Assembly (NCBI GenBank): GCA_947167515.1
Contig: CAMVIM010000003.1
Location: 1 to 64,000, forward strand
DNA from: an uncultured Prevotellaceae bacterium
GTDB lineage: Bacteria > Bacteroidota > Bacteroidia > Bacteroidales > Bacteroidaceae
Length of the DNA stretch: 64,000 nt
Direction: 5' to 3'
Shown here in pieces: positions 35,697 through 44,462 of the stretch. The stretch's first letter is position 1. Every line of letters starts with the position of its first letter. The notes beneath the pieces are model-generated. The model worked only from the letters and a program-made list of their open reading frames with translations, was not told where the DNA came from and did no database searches. The position numbers and the translations under genes are program-made.

Positions 35697-36536
35697 TTGG
35701 GAAAACACGAGGTGACATATAAAACGGTAACCATTGCCATTTTGGCCATGTTCTTCTTCCTGCGGGGGTATTCGCAGGAAGGGCAGGAAGATTCTGCCCG
35801 TTTGTTGTCTCCGGAAAAAGAAGTGAAAACCCATTCTGTGGTGGACTCTCTGTTAGCAGAGGGTTTCTCGCTTGATACGCTTCGTTTGAAAGAAATCACG
35901 GATTCAGTGAGTGAGGTGGTGAGTGATGAGATATCCGTTATAGATTATCAGGATAGTTTGACGATTCGTGTTCCTATGGTGAAGGATTCTCTGATGGGGT
36001 ATCTGAGTCCTCAGATGAAAACGCGTTTCATTCCTGATCCGAAAAAGTCGCTCTGGTATGCCATCATTTTTCCTGGTGGAGGGCAGATCTACAATCGGAA
36101 GTACTGGAAATTGCCTTTAATCTATGGCGGTTTTCTTGGTTGTATCTATGCCATGAACTGGAATAATACGATGTATCGTGATTATTCTCAGGCATATATT
36201 GATATTATGGATAGTGATGAAAACACGAAGAGTTACGAGAATTTCATCCCTGCCCACTATGATATAGAGGCCAACAAGACGCGTTTGCAGGACATGTTTC
36301 GGAGGAAAAAGAATTATTACCGTAGGTTTCGCGATTTGAGTATGTTCTGTATGATAGGGGTGTATGCACTTTCCATTCTGGATGCCTATATTGATGCCGA
36401 GTTGTCGAGTTTTGACATATCGCGCGACCTAACGCTGAAGGTTCATCCAGCTGTGATGAATGAGAAGCACTCCACCATGCGAGCACAGGGAATGAGCACC
36501 AGCTCCTACGGTGTACAATGTAGCTTGAATTTTTGA
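35697..36536 (+). CDS. DUF5683 membrane protein
   Basis: Protein of about 279 residues with an N-terminal hydrophobic segment (TVTIAILAMFFFLRGYSQ) that looks like a signal peptide. The conserved DUF5683 part runs from about 105: PDPKKSLWYAIIFPGGGQIYNRKYWKLPLIYGGF, with further hydrophobic helices near 140 and 220. Function unknown; it is regularly encoded after parB in Bacteroidota, suggesting a cell cycle or envelope role. The start is TTG 35697; an ATG at 35748 (MFFFLRG) would cut the signal sequence, so TTG is more likely. Confidence 0.8.
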   Translation: MGKHEVTYKTVTIAILAMFFFLRGYSQEGQEDSARLLSPEKEVKTHSVVDSLLAEGFSLDTLRLKEITDSVSEVVSDEISVIDYQDSLTIRVPMVKDSLMGYLSPQMKTRFIPDPKKSLWYAIIFPGGGQIYNRKYWKLPLIYGGFLGCIYAMNWNNTMYRDYSQAYIDIMDSDENTKSYENFIPAHYDIEANKTRLQDMFRRKKNYYRRFRDLSMFCMIGVYALSILDAYIDAELSSFDISRDLTLKVHPAVMNEKHSTMRAQGMSTSSYGVQCSLNF

Positions 36537-36557
36537 AAACTAAACACATTATTATAT

Positions 36558-37898
36558 ATGAGTAAAAAGAATATCATTACATGTCTGTCTATCTTGGTCG
36601 CATCAATGGCTTATGCACAAGATGTTGTTGTTACGTCTTCCGATTCTGTAGGTGAAGCTGTTGATATGCCAGAAGGAGTGCTTGTCAGCGAAGATGATTT
36701 GATGGGAGATTACAACAACTCGAACAATCTTTCGGAAGGGATGGGGACTAGCCGTGTGCTTTCCTATAGCGATTCAATCCTCGTCAGCCGCCTCTCTCGT
36801 ATTCCAACCACGATAGACATGCCTCTTAATGATGTGACGCGCAAGTATATAGAGACCTACAGTAACCGCATGAAAGGTTCTGTTTCTATTATGTTGGGTT
36901 CTTCCAACTTCTATAATCCCATCTTCGAAGAAGCTTTGGAAAGATATGGATTGCCATTAGAGTTGAAATATCTTCCTGTCATTGAGTCGGGCTTGCGTCC
37001 TTCTGCCACTTCGAGAGCTGGTGCAGCAGGTTTGTGGCAGTTCATGATTGGAACGGGTAAACGCTATGGTCTTGAAGTAAATACGCTGGTTGATGAGCGT
37101 CGTGACCCCATCAAGTCAAGCGATGCGGCAGCTCATTACTTGCGCGACTTGTACGATATGTTTGGCGATTGGGGATTGGCCATCGCTGCTTATAATTGTG
37201 GAGAGGGAAATGTGCAGAAGGCGATTACGCGTTCTGGCAATCAGGATGGTGCTGATTTTTGGTCTGTTTATAACCGTCTTCCCCATGAGACGAGAGGATA
37301 TGTACCCGCTTTCATTGCTGCCACATATATCATGAATTATTATTGTGAGCATGGTATTGTTCCTCGTGAAGCCACTCTGCCGTTGGAGTCCGACACGGTG
37401 GTGGTGCAGCGCAATGTGAAGTTTTCGCAGATTGCCGCTAAGTGCAACTTGACTGTAGATGAACTTCGTGCCCTCAACCCGCAGTATCGCCAAGATATTG
37501 TTCCAGCTGATTATGCCCTGTGTTTGCCTGCAGGCTCAGTTGAGGACTTCATCCTGAATGAGGATAGCATTTATGGTCTTAGCCCAGTTAGTGTGGCACT
37601 GACTACGACAACTCGTCGCATTGGTGCGGACGATGGTGAGAACGCGCAATCAGAACAGACAACCACGTACAGCCGGAATACTCGTTCTGCCAGTCGTTCA
37701 CGCTCAGGACAGACTTCGCGTAATGGTCGTAGTTCTCGTAGTCGTCGTCTGCGAACCACTCAGAGTGTTTCTGTAAAGAGTGGCGACACCCTTTCTTCTA
37801 TTGCCAAGAAAAATGGTACGACAGTTTCGAAGTTGCGCCAGTTGAATGGCATCAAAGGCAATATCATACGTCCAGGACAGAAAGTGCGTGTGAAGTGA
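36558..37898 (+). CDS. Membrane-bound lytic murein transglycosylase D-like, LysM
   Basis: Periplasmic peptidoglycan lytic transglycosylase of 446 residues, signal peptide MSKKNIITCLSILVASMAYA. The SLT catalytic domain is at about 105-265: YLPVIESGLRPSATSRAGAAGLWQFM holds the catalytic Glu, and AIAAYNCGEGNV is the usual third motif. Two LysM domains bind glycan, a divergent one (FSQIAAKCNLTVDELRALNP) and a clear C-terminal one (KSGDTLSSIAKKNGTTVSKL). A Ser/Arg-rich, probably disordered linker (RNTRSASRSRSGQTSRNGRSS) separates them. Located in the parA-parB-DUF5683 unit. Confidence 0.92.
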   Translation: MSKKNIITCLSILVASMAYAQDVVVTSSDSVGEAVDMPEGVLVSEDDLMGDYNNSNNLSEGMGTSRVLSYSDSILVSRLSRIPTTIDMPLNDVTRKYIETYSNRMKGSVSIMLGSSNFYNPIFEEALERYGLPLELKYLPVIESGLRPSATSRAGAAGLWQFMIGTGKRYGLEVNTLVDERRDPIKSSDAAAHYLRDLYDMFGDWGLAIAAYNCGEGNVQKAITRSGNQDGADFWSVYNRLPHETRGYVPAFIAATYIMNYYCEHGIVPREATLPLESDTVVVQRNVKFSQIAAKCNLTVDELRALNPQYRQDIVPADYALCLPAGSVEDFILNEDSIYGLSPVSVALTTTTRRIGADDGENAQSEQTTTYSRNTRSASRSRSGQTSRNGRSSRSRRLRTTQSVSVKSGDTLSSIAKKNGTTVSKLRQLNGIKGNIIRPGQKVRVK

Positions 37899-38003
37899 TT
37901 CTGCGAAAAGCAATGGAGATGAGAGTGTTGCAAGATGATGGATTGGCCTCTCATCTTGTTGCTCATCATTGATAAAGAATTAACCGACAAAACAAAAAAG
38001 CCT

Positions 38004-40247
38004 ATGGAAACTAAGATGACAGATGTGGAGAAGGAAGAGAAGATGGTCAATGACGAGTTTAATAGTTTGATTGACGCTTATCTGGCCAGCAAGCATAGAA
38101 AGAAAATTGAAATCATCACGAAGGCTTTCAATTTTGCGAAGCATGCCCATAAGGGTGTGCGGCGTTTGTCGGGTGAGCCTTATATCATGCACCCCCTTGC
38201 GGTTGCCAAGATAGTTTGCTGTGAAATCGGTCTCGGCTCCACCTCTATATGTTCTGCCCTCCTTCATGATGTTGTGGAAGATACCGACTACACCGTTGAG
38301 GACATCGAGAACATGTTTGGTCCCAAGATTGCTCAGATTGTGGATGGCCTGACCAAGATTTCTGGTGGTATCTTCGGTGAACATGCATCGGCTCAGGCAG
38401 AGAATTTTAAGAAGCTCTTGCTCACCATGAGCGATGATATCCGTGTCATTCTCATTAAGATAGCTGACCGCTTGCACAATATGCGCACCTTGGGGAGTCA
38501 AGCTGTCAATAAGCAGTATAAGATTGCAGGCGAAACGCTCTACATTTATGCTCCGTTGGCCAACCGTTTGGGACTCAACTCCATTAAGACAGAATTGGAA
38601 GACTTGAGTTTCAAGTTTGAACATCCCAATGAGTATGACGAGATAGAGCGAAAACTGGAAGCGACGAAGGCTGAGCGTGATACCGTCTTCGACGAGTTTG
38701 TTGCCCCCATTCATGCTGAACTGAAAAAGTTAGGCTTGACTTATGAAATCAAACAGCGTGTCAAGTCACCTTATTCCATCTGGCATAAGATGCAGACAAA
38801 GCACATTCCCTTCGAGGAGATTTACGACATTCTTGCTGTTCGCATCATTTTCGAGCCAGAGGAGATAGATACAGAGCTAAACGACTGCTTCGACATTTAT
38901 GTCAAGTTGTGCAAGATTTACACCTCTCATCCCGACCGCACGCGCGATTGGGTCAGTCATCCAAAAGCCAATGGTTATCAGGCTCTTCATGTCACGCTCA
39001 TGTCCAAGATGGGTGAGTGGATAGAAGTGCAGATACGTTCACGTCGCATGGATGACATTGCAGAGAAAGGGTTTGCTGCACACTGGAAATACAAGGATGG
39101 TGACAAGACAGAAACCGCTTCTGAACTGGAACTGGACAAGTGGCTGGCTACCATCAAGGAAATTCTCGATGACCCTCAGCCCGATGCAATGGACTTTCTT
39201 GATACCATCAAGCTGAACCTCTTCGCCTCAGAAATTTTTGTCTTTACTCCCAAGGGTGAGATACGCACGATGCCAGCTGGTAGTACGACGCTCGACTTTG
39301 CTTTCAGCATTCACACCTTTGTGGGTAGTCACTGCATTGGTGCCAAAGTCAACCATAAGTTGGAACCGATCAGTTATGTGCTGCAAAGTGGTGATCAGGT
39401 GGAGATTCTGACTTCAAAATCGGTGCATCCCACTCGTGAGTGGCTCAACATAGCCACCACAGCAAAAGCCACGACCAAGATTCAGTCCATTCTGCGTAAG
39501 GAGGAACGTGAAATGCGCAAGAAAGGCGAACTGATGCTGGACGAGTTTTTAGCCAACAATGACATTCCCAAAGACACGCTTGTCATTGATAAATTGTCTA
39601 ATATTCATGGCTTTACAAAGTCAGAGGCGTTATATGTAGCTATAGCCGAAGGAAAAGTGCAGTTGGGACGTTCCGACTTTGATGAGTTGAAGGAAAAGAA
39701 CGAAACAGCGGGATGGAAGCGCCTCTTTTCGTTTGGCAAAAAGTCGGTCAAGAAGGACAAAGCGAAAAAGGAGGCTATCGGTCCCGACTTCGACAAGAAG
39801 AAGATTCTTTCTCTGACTGAAGAATCCTTGCAGAAGAAATATACGTTATGCGATTGCTGCAAACCCATTCCCGGTGACACCGTGATGGGTTACATTGACG
39901 ATGAGAAGCACATCGTGATTCATAAGTTGCAGTGTCCGATGGCTGAGAAACTGAAAGCCAATCATGGCAATCGTGTCTTGGGTGCAACTTGGAACATGGC
40001 TGGAAATCAGACACTTTTCCCAGCCTCCATTCATGTGAGAGGTTTCGACAAGTTGGGACTCTTGCATAAGATGACGCAGGTGATTTCCCAGTTGCACAAC
40101 ATCAACATTCGCAAATTGGAAGTGGAGTGTGACGATGGTATCTTCGAGTGTACCATCCAAATGTTTGTACACGATACCAAAGAGGTGGAAGAGACCATTG
40201 CAAGTCTCCGTGAGATTCAGGATGTGAAGGAAGTTTCCCGCATCTAA
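38004..40247 (+). CDS. Bifunctional (p)ppGpp synthetase/hydrolase Rel
   Basis: Stringent response enzyme of about 747 residues; the only such gene in view. The HD hydrolase domain is intact (YIMHPLAVAKI, LLHDVVEDTDYT). The synthetase domain follows (VKSPYSIWHKMQTK, YDILAVRIIF, GYQALHVTL), then TGS (IFVFTPKGEIRTMPAGSTTLDFAFSIH), a zinc-finger-like segment with DCCKPIPGD, and a C-terminal ACT domain. It can therefore both make and break the alarmone. Start uncertain: ATG 38004 (METKMTD) fits better than ATG 37935, whose first codons are atypical. Ends in a strong terminator. Confidence 0.95.
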   Translation: METKMTDVEKEEKMVNDEFNSLIDAYLASKHRKKIEIITKAFNFAKHAHKGVRRLSGEPYIMHPLAVAKIVCCEIGLGSTSICSALLHDVVEDTDYTVEDIENMFGPKIAQIVDGLTKISGGIFGEHASAQAENFKKLLLTMSDDIRVILIKIADRLHNMRTLGSQAVNKQYKIAGETLYIYAPLANRLGLNSIKTELEDLSFKFEHPNEYDEIERKLEATKAERDTVFDEFVAPIHAELKKLGLTYEIKQRVKSPYSIWHKMQTKHIPFEEIYDILAVRIIFEPEEIDTELNDCFDIYVKLCKIYTSHPDRTRDWVSHPKANGYQALHVTLMSKMGEWIEVQIRSRRMDDIAEKGFAAHWKYKDGDKTETASELELDKWLATIKEILDDPQPDAMDFLDTIKLNLFASEIFVFTPKGEIRTMPAGSTTLDFAFSIHTFVGSHCIGAKVNHKLEPISYVLQSGDQVEILTSKSVHPTREWLNIATTAKATTKIQSILRKEEREMRKKGELMLDEFLANNDIPKDTLVIDKLSNIHGFTKSEALYVAIAEGKVQLGRSDFDELKEKNETAGWKRLFSFGKKSVKKDKAKKEAIGPDFDKKKILSLTEESLQKKYTLCDCCKPIPGDTVMGYIDDEKHIVIHKLQCPMAEKLKANHGNRVLGATWNMAGNQTLFPASIHVRGFDKLGLLHKMTQVISQLHNINIRKLEVECDDGIFECTIQMFVHDTKEVEETIASLREIQDVKEVSRI

Positions 40248-40286
40248 TCTGGTTTTACATGATTCATATTGATTCATACTCAAAAG

Positions 40287-40321
40287 AGTGGGTCGCACCG
40301 CAGAAGGCTGTGCGACCCACT
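40287..40321 (+). terminator. rel terminator
   Basis: AGTGGGTCGCAC (40287-40298) and GTGCGACCCACT (40310-40321) are exact complements with an 11-base loop and T run. It may also end the convergent MerR transcript, which stops at 40363. Confidence 0.93.
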
Positions 40322-40362
40322 TTTTTTGTGCAGTTTGGCAAGTATGACCGTTGTGTCAAGAA

Positions 40363-40713
40363 TCAAACCAACCCGTTCAAGTCTTTGCTAATCGCCTGCA
40401 ATTCTGAACGTATGGCTTTCAAGCGGTTAATCACCTCCACATTGCGGTTGATGCCACCGCCTTTGTCGCGTTTAATCATGTCGCGCGCACCTTGTAGGGT
40501 CATGCCACGTTCTTTCACCAGATGATGGACGAGTCTGACTTGTTCAATGTCAGCCTTAGTGTACTGGCGAATGCCGCGACCCGCCTTTTGTGGCTTGATG
40601 TTGGGAAATTCCTTTTCCCAGAAGCGCAGCAAAGTCTCGGTCACATTGAAGAGTTGTGCCACTTCGCTGATGCTGTAGAACATTTTGAGGTCTTTGTTTT
40701 TGTTCAGTGCCAT
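40363..40713 (-). CDS. MerR-family transcription regulator
   Basis: Small regulator of 116 residues. The MerR winged helix-turn-helix is at about 11-80: MFYSISEVAQLFNVTETLLRFWEKEFPNIKP, RGIRQYTKADIEQV. It is followed by a short helix rather than a ligand domain, so it probably lacks an effector pocket. This one-domain type (similar to small MerR proteins common in Bacteroidota) is a conserved regulator of unknown target. It is read toward rel and lies just after pepD in the - direction, 23 bases downstream, possibly cotranscribed. Confidence 0.88.
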   Translation of the reverse strand: MALNKNKDLKMFYSISEVAQLFNVTETLLRFWEKEFPNIKPQKAGRGIRQYTKADIEQVRLVHHLVKERGMTLQGARDMIKRDKGGGINRNVEVINRLKAIRSELQAISKDLNGLV

Positions 40714-40736
40714 AGTCGTTATTGCTTTGTGGAATG

Positions 40737-42206
40737 TTATTGCTTTTTCGGGATGTTCTTTAGAATTTCGAGCGTGAAGTTATAGAATTTCTCCACCGAA
40801 GGGATGTAGCAAGCCTCGACGGGGGTGTGAGGGCTGACGAGGGTGGGGCCATAGCTTGCCATGTCCATGTCGGGATAGTTTACGCCGATGATGCCACATT
40901 CCAGTCCTGCATGACAAGCCGCCACCATCGGACTTTGTCCGAACATACGCTCATAGATGTTGCTCATCATCGCCACGAGCGGACTCGACGGATTTGGCTT
41001 CCAACCGCTGTAACCACCTTCCAACTTCACACTCATGCCAGCCATCGAGAAGCTGGCAATGTACTGATTGCTGAGATATTGCTTCATGCTGTCTTGCGAA
41101 GAACGTGCCAGCGTGATGACTTCCGCCTTTCCGTCTGCAATGTTGATGATGGCGAGATTGCACGATGTCTCTACCAATTCAGGCAGAGAAGGCGTGTAGC
41201 GCAACACGCCATCGTGAGCAGTCAGAATGGCGTTAATCAGATTTTCCTGCACATCCTCAGGTACAGCCTTTGTTGGTATGCTTTCGGCTGGTGTAGCAGC
41301 CAGTTGGATGGGCTTTCCTTCTATTTCCTCATATTCTTCGTCGAATATTTTACGGCTCTTTTCAACCAGTGCCAAGAACTCTTGTTCCTGAGCCTTAGGC
41401 ACCAGCACCTTTGTCTCACATCCGCGTGGAATGGCATTGCGCATGTTGCCTCCGTGCCAGCTCACCAGCCAAGCCATCTGAGTGTTCACGGCAGCAAACA
41501 GCAGACGCGCCATCAGTTTGTTGGCATTGGCATAGCCCTTGTTGATTTCGATGCCTGAATGTCCGCCATGCAAGCCCTTGATGACGATGTCATAGCAGAG
41601 CATGTTGTCAGGTTCCACGTTGATTTCCTGATACTCCATCTTGCAGACGATGTCTTGACCGCCAGCACATCCGATGGTAATTTCTCCCTCCGTTTCCGAG
41701 TCCATGTTCAGGAGATATTTGCCGCTCAGTTCCCCGGCTTTCAGTCCGAATGCACCATATAAGCCAGTCTCTTCGTCGCGTGTGATGAGCACTTCAAGGG
41801 GACCATGCTCCACCGTGTCATCCTCGATGATGGCCATTGCAGCAGCCACGCCCATGCCGTCATCAGCACCCAATGTCGTGTTGCGGGCCTTCACCCATTC
41901 GCCATCTATATATACGTCCAGTGGATCTGTCTCAAAGTTGTGGGTGCTTTTCTTCGTCTTCTGTGGCACCATGTCCATGTGGGCTTGCAGCACCGTCGTT
42001 TCCCTGTCTTCATATCCAGGAGTGGCCCCTTTCTTCATGACGACATTGCCAGCCTCGTCCAGATACGTCTCCGCACCATTCTTCTTGGCAAAGTCAATGA
42101 GGTACTGCGCCACCTTCTCCGTGTGTCCCGATGGACGCGGTATCTGAGTGAGTGCGTAAAAGTTTCTCCAAACCCCTTGGGGTGTAAGCTCTTCAATTGG
42201 ATTCAT
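40737..42206 (-). CDS. pepD: Aminoacyl-histidine dipeptidase (PepD)
   Basis: Cytosolic nonspecific dipeptidase of the M20 metallopeptidase family, 489 residues, the normal length. Metal ligands are in LQAHMDMVPQ, LGADDGMGVA and TRDEETGLYGAFGL, with GGHSGIEI in the lid domain and CHAGLECGI near the C-terminus. It hydrolyses a wide range of dipeptides including Xaa-His. A short 71-base gap separates it from the membrane protein gene upstream, so they may share a transcript. Confidence 0.95.
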   Translation of the reverse strand: MNPIEELTPQGVWRNFYALTQIPRPSGHTEKVAQYLIDFAKKNGAETYLDEAGNVVMKKGATPGYEDRETTVLQAHMDMVPQKTKKSTHNFETDPLDVYIDGEWVKARNTTLGADDGMGVAAAMAIIEDDTVEHGPLEVLITRDEETGLYGAFGLKAGELSGKYLLNMDSETEGEITIGCAGGQDIVCKMEYQEINVEPDNMLCYDIVIKGLHGGHSGIEINKGYANANKLMARLLFAAVNTQMAWLVSWHGGNMRNAIPRGCETKVLVPKAQEQEFLALVEKSRKIFDEEYEEIEGKPIQLAATPAESIPTKAVPEDVQENLINAILTAHDGVLRYTPSLPELVETSCNLAIINIADGKAEVITLARSSQDSMKQYLSNQYIASFSMAGMSVKLEGGYSGWKPNPSSPLVAMMSNIYERMFGQSPMVAACHAGLECGIIGVNYPDMDMASYGPTLVSPHTPVEACYIPSVEKFYNFTLEILKNIPKKQ

Positions 42207-42277
42207 GATATAGAGTTGTTATTTAGTGAGTTAATTACAATTTTTAATGAGTTGTTCCCAATTTTTTGTAAGTTGTT

Positions 42278-43276
42278 TCAAACTTTTTTCATCGGAGCAG
42301 TCCTTGCATTCAGAGCCACCCATGAGTAGATGCCCAGCAGAGGCACCAGCATCGTGTGGACGGTATGCACAATCAGCGCAAACGTGATGGCATCGGTGTC
42401 CGTCAATCCGTACAGAATCAGGATGGTCTTCACGGCAAAGTGCCAAGGGCCTGCACCGTTGGGAGTAGGCACCACCACCGAAATGCTCCCCACGATAAAG
42501 CTGACGATGCCTACCGTGAAACTCAAATTCTCCGTGAACTCGAAACACTGAAATGTTGTCCAGTAGTGCAGGAAGTAACTGCCCCAGATGCCCAACGTGT
42601 AGAGCACGAAGAGCCACTTGTTTCTCACCCCCCTCAGCGAGAGGATGCCTTCCTTGATGTTGTTCATCATCTCGCGGATTTTGGTCATGAACGTGAAGCG
42701 TTTCATGACCAGCCACATGAAGATGACGGTGATGACCAGGCAGATAGCAGTCACGATGTAGCCCGTTGTGGTGAATCCTTGCAAGATGTCGCCAAGATTG
42801 GTGCCCGTGCGACCGAAGAACGAGTCGAACACCGTCACTTGCGACAGGATGACCGCCGCCGTAATCAGCAGAATCAGCAGCGTGTCAATCACTCGCTCCG
42901 TCACCACCGTGCCCAACGCCTTCAGGAAAGGCGTACCGTCATATTTGGACAAGATGCCGCATCGGCTCAATTCCCCGCTGCGCGGAATGATGAGGCTCGA
43001 AGCGTAAGAGATGAACACCGCATGGATGCAATCCATCGTGCGTGGGTGTTCGCCCAACGGCTCCAAGGTTTGCTTCCATCTGATGCCCCGAAACATCTGG
43101 GCTGTCACTCCAAACACCAGCGAAAAGAGCATCCATCCCCAATCCATCCCATGGAGCAGGGTCTCTTCCATCTCTTTGAAGTCCGTTTCGCGGTACATCC
43201 ACCACAAAATACCACCTCCAAGCACGAATGGGCAGACGATGTTGAGAGTCTTTTTCAGAGTTTTGTTGCTGTTCAT
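42278..43276 (-). CDS. Lysylphosphatidylglycerol synthase-like membrane protein (YbhN/UPF0104)
   Basis: Integral membrane protein of about 332 residues with 7-8 hydrophobic helices (LNIVCPFVLGGGILWWMY, LLILLITAAVILSQV, YIVTAICLVITVIF). The family signature FISYASSLIIPRSGELSRC and the later VPTPNGAGPWHF mark the YbhN/AglD-type flippase-domain family, which resembles the MprF flippase part. It lacks the soluble lysyltransferase domain. Start ATG 43276 is chosen because the -7 box lies just upstream; the frame continues 22 codons before it. Substrate unknown. Confidence 0.85.
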   Translation of the reverse strand: MNSNKTLKKTLNIVCPFVLGGGILWWMYRETDFKEMEETLLHGMDWGWMLFSLVFGVTAQMFRGIRWKQTLEPLGEHPRTMDCIHAVFISYASSLIIPRSGELSRCGILSKYDGTPFLKALGTVVTERVIDTLLILLITAAVILSQVTVFDSFFGRTGTNLGDILQGFTTTGYIVTAICLVITVIFMWLVMKRFTFMTKIREMMNNIKEGILSLRGVRNKWLFVLYTLGIWGSYFLHYWTTFQCFEFTENLSFTVGIVSFIVGSISVVVPTPNGAGPWHFAVKTILILYGLTDTDAITFALIVHTVHTMLVPLLGIYSWVALNARTAPMKKV

Positions 43277-43287
43277 CAAAAAAGTTG

Positions 43288-43320
43288 TATCTTTGCAACG
43301 GAAAATTTGATGCAAAGGTA
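43288..43320. promoter_or_regulatory. Overlapping divergent promoters
   Basis: On the + strand TATCTTTG (43288-43295) with TTG (43266-43268) 19 bases upstream faces rsmA. On the - strand TACCTTTG (43313-43320) faces the membrane protein. The boxes are only 17 bases apart, so the two polymerases would compete. Confidence 0.65.
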
Positions 43321-43393
43321 ATGAAAACCGCCAACAAAACAAAAAGAAACCTCATTTTTATGAAGGAGAGGTGATTTATCTTCCGCACAGCAA

Positions 43394-44191
43394 ATGAATA
43401 TGAACAGTGTAAAGCCAAAGAAATTCCTGGGACAGCATTTTCTCACCGACCTCGGTGTGGCTCGACGCATCGCCGACACCGTCGATGCCTGTCCCGACGT
43501 GCCCGTGCTCGAAGTAGGCCCCGGCATGGGGGTGTTGACGCAGTTTCTTCTCCAGAAGGGTAGGGAGTTCAAAGTGGTCGAAATCGACTTCGACTCGGTG
43601 CCTTACCTCCATGAGCATTTCCCCCAGTTGGGCGACAACATCATCGAAGGCGACTTCCTGCAGATGAATCTCCAGACGGTCTTTCAGGGTCGCCCCTTTG
43701 TCCTCACAGGCAACTATCCCTACAACATCTCCAGCCAAATCTTCTTCAAGATGCTGGAAAACAAAGAACTCATTCCCTGCTGCACAGGCATGATTCAGAA
43801 AGAAGTAGCTGAACGCATGGCGGCAACACCTGGCAGCAAGGCATACGGAGTGCTCAGTGTGCTGGTGCAGGCATGGTACGATGTGGAATATCTGTTCACG
43901 GTCGATGAACACGTGTTCAATCCGCCCCCAAAAGTGAAGAGTGCCGTCATTCGTCTCATGCGCAACGGCAAGAGCGCATTGGGTTGCGACGAAGCCCTTT
44001 TCCGCCGCATCGTCAAGACCGTCTTCACCATGCGGCGCAAGATGATGCGCAACGGCATGAAGCAGATTCTTGGCAAAGATTCCCCCATGCTGGCCGACCC
44101 CATCTTCACTCAACGGCCCGAACAACTCTCCGTGCAGGACTATGTGGAACTAACCAATCGGGTGGCGGCCGAACCTACTTTTCACCCTTGA
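43394..44191 (+). CDS. rsmA: 16S rRNA dimethyladenosine transferase
   Basis: KsgA/RsmA methylates two adjacent adenines near the 3' end of 16S rRNA, a checkpoint in 30S assembly. 265 residues. SAM-binding motif VLEVGPGMGVLTQFLL is at about 35-50, the acidic motif in VVEIDFDSVPYL, and the catalytic NxPY as TGNYPYNISSQI. The C-terminal RNA-contact domain contains VHFNPPPKVKSAVIR-like sequence (VFNPPPKVKSAV). ATG 43394 (MNMNSVKPKKFLGQHF) fits the family start. Its last 17 bases overlap the convergent small gene. Confidence 0.96.
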   Translation: MNMNSVKPKKFLGQHFLTDLGVARRIADTVDACPDVPVLEVGPGMGVLTQFLLQKGREFKVVEIDFDSVPYLHEHFPQLGDNIIEGDFLQMNLQTVFQGRPFVLTGNYPYNISSQIFFKMLENKELIPCCTGMIQKEVAERMAATPGSKAYGVLSVLVQAWYDVEYLFTVDEHVFNPPPKVKSAVIRLMRNGKSALGCDEALFRRIVKTVFTMRRKMMRNGMKQILGKDSPMLADPIFTQRPEQLSVQDYVELTNRVAAEPTFHP

Positions 44192-44426
44192 CTTTATTCT
44201 GCTTAATCAGTTCCTCCTTGATTTTGAACAGGATGTGAATCTGTCCTGAGAAAGCACGATTGTCATGCTTCGCGTGGGCTATGTGCAGCATAGGTTTCAG
44301 TGTCTCGTCCACATGGCTGATGTGGATGCCACTGCCCAAATCAATCTCCTGCTCAAACTCATGCGTGGCAAACCATTGCTCCAATTCATCAATTTCTTCC
44401 TTGGTGAAACTCGATTTGTATTCCAT
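44175..44426 (-). CDS. Small conserved protein (DUF6965-like)
   Basis: Protein of 83 residues, acidic and helical, starting MEYKSSFTKEEIDELEQWF and containing LGSGIHISHVDETLKPMLHIAHA. The pattern (short helix, loop with ISHVDE-T, a final Lys-rich helix) resembles DUF6965, a family of small Bacteroidota proteins; I am only moderately sure. It overlaps the 3' end of rsmA by 17 bases and follows lpxB in the - direction by 36 bases. No function known. Confidence 0.6.
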   Translation of the reverse strand: MEYKSSFTKEEIDELEQWFATHEFEQEIDLGSGIHISHVDETLKPMLHIAHAKHDNRAFSGQIHILFKIKEELIKQNKVKGEK

Positions 44427-44462
44427 GATAGTATATTTGCTTTAACTCTTAACTCTTAATTC

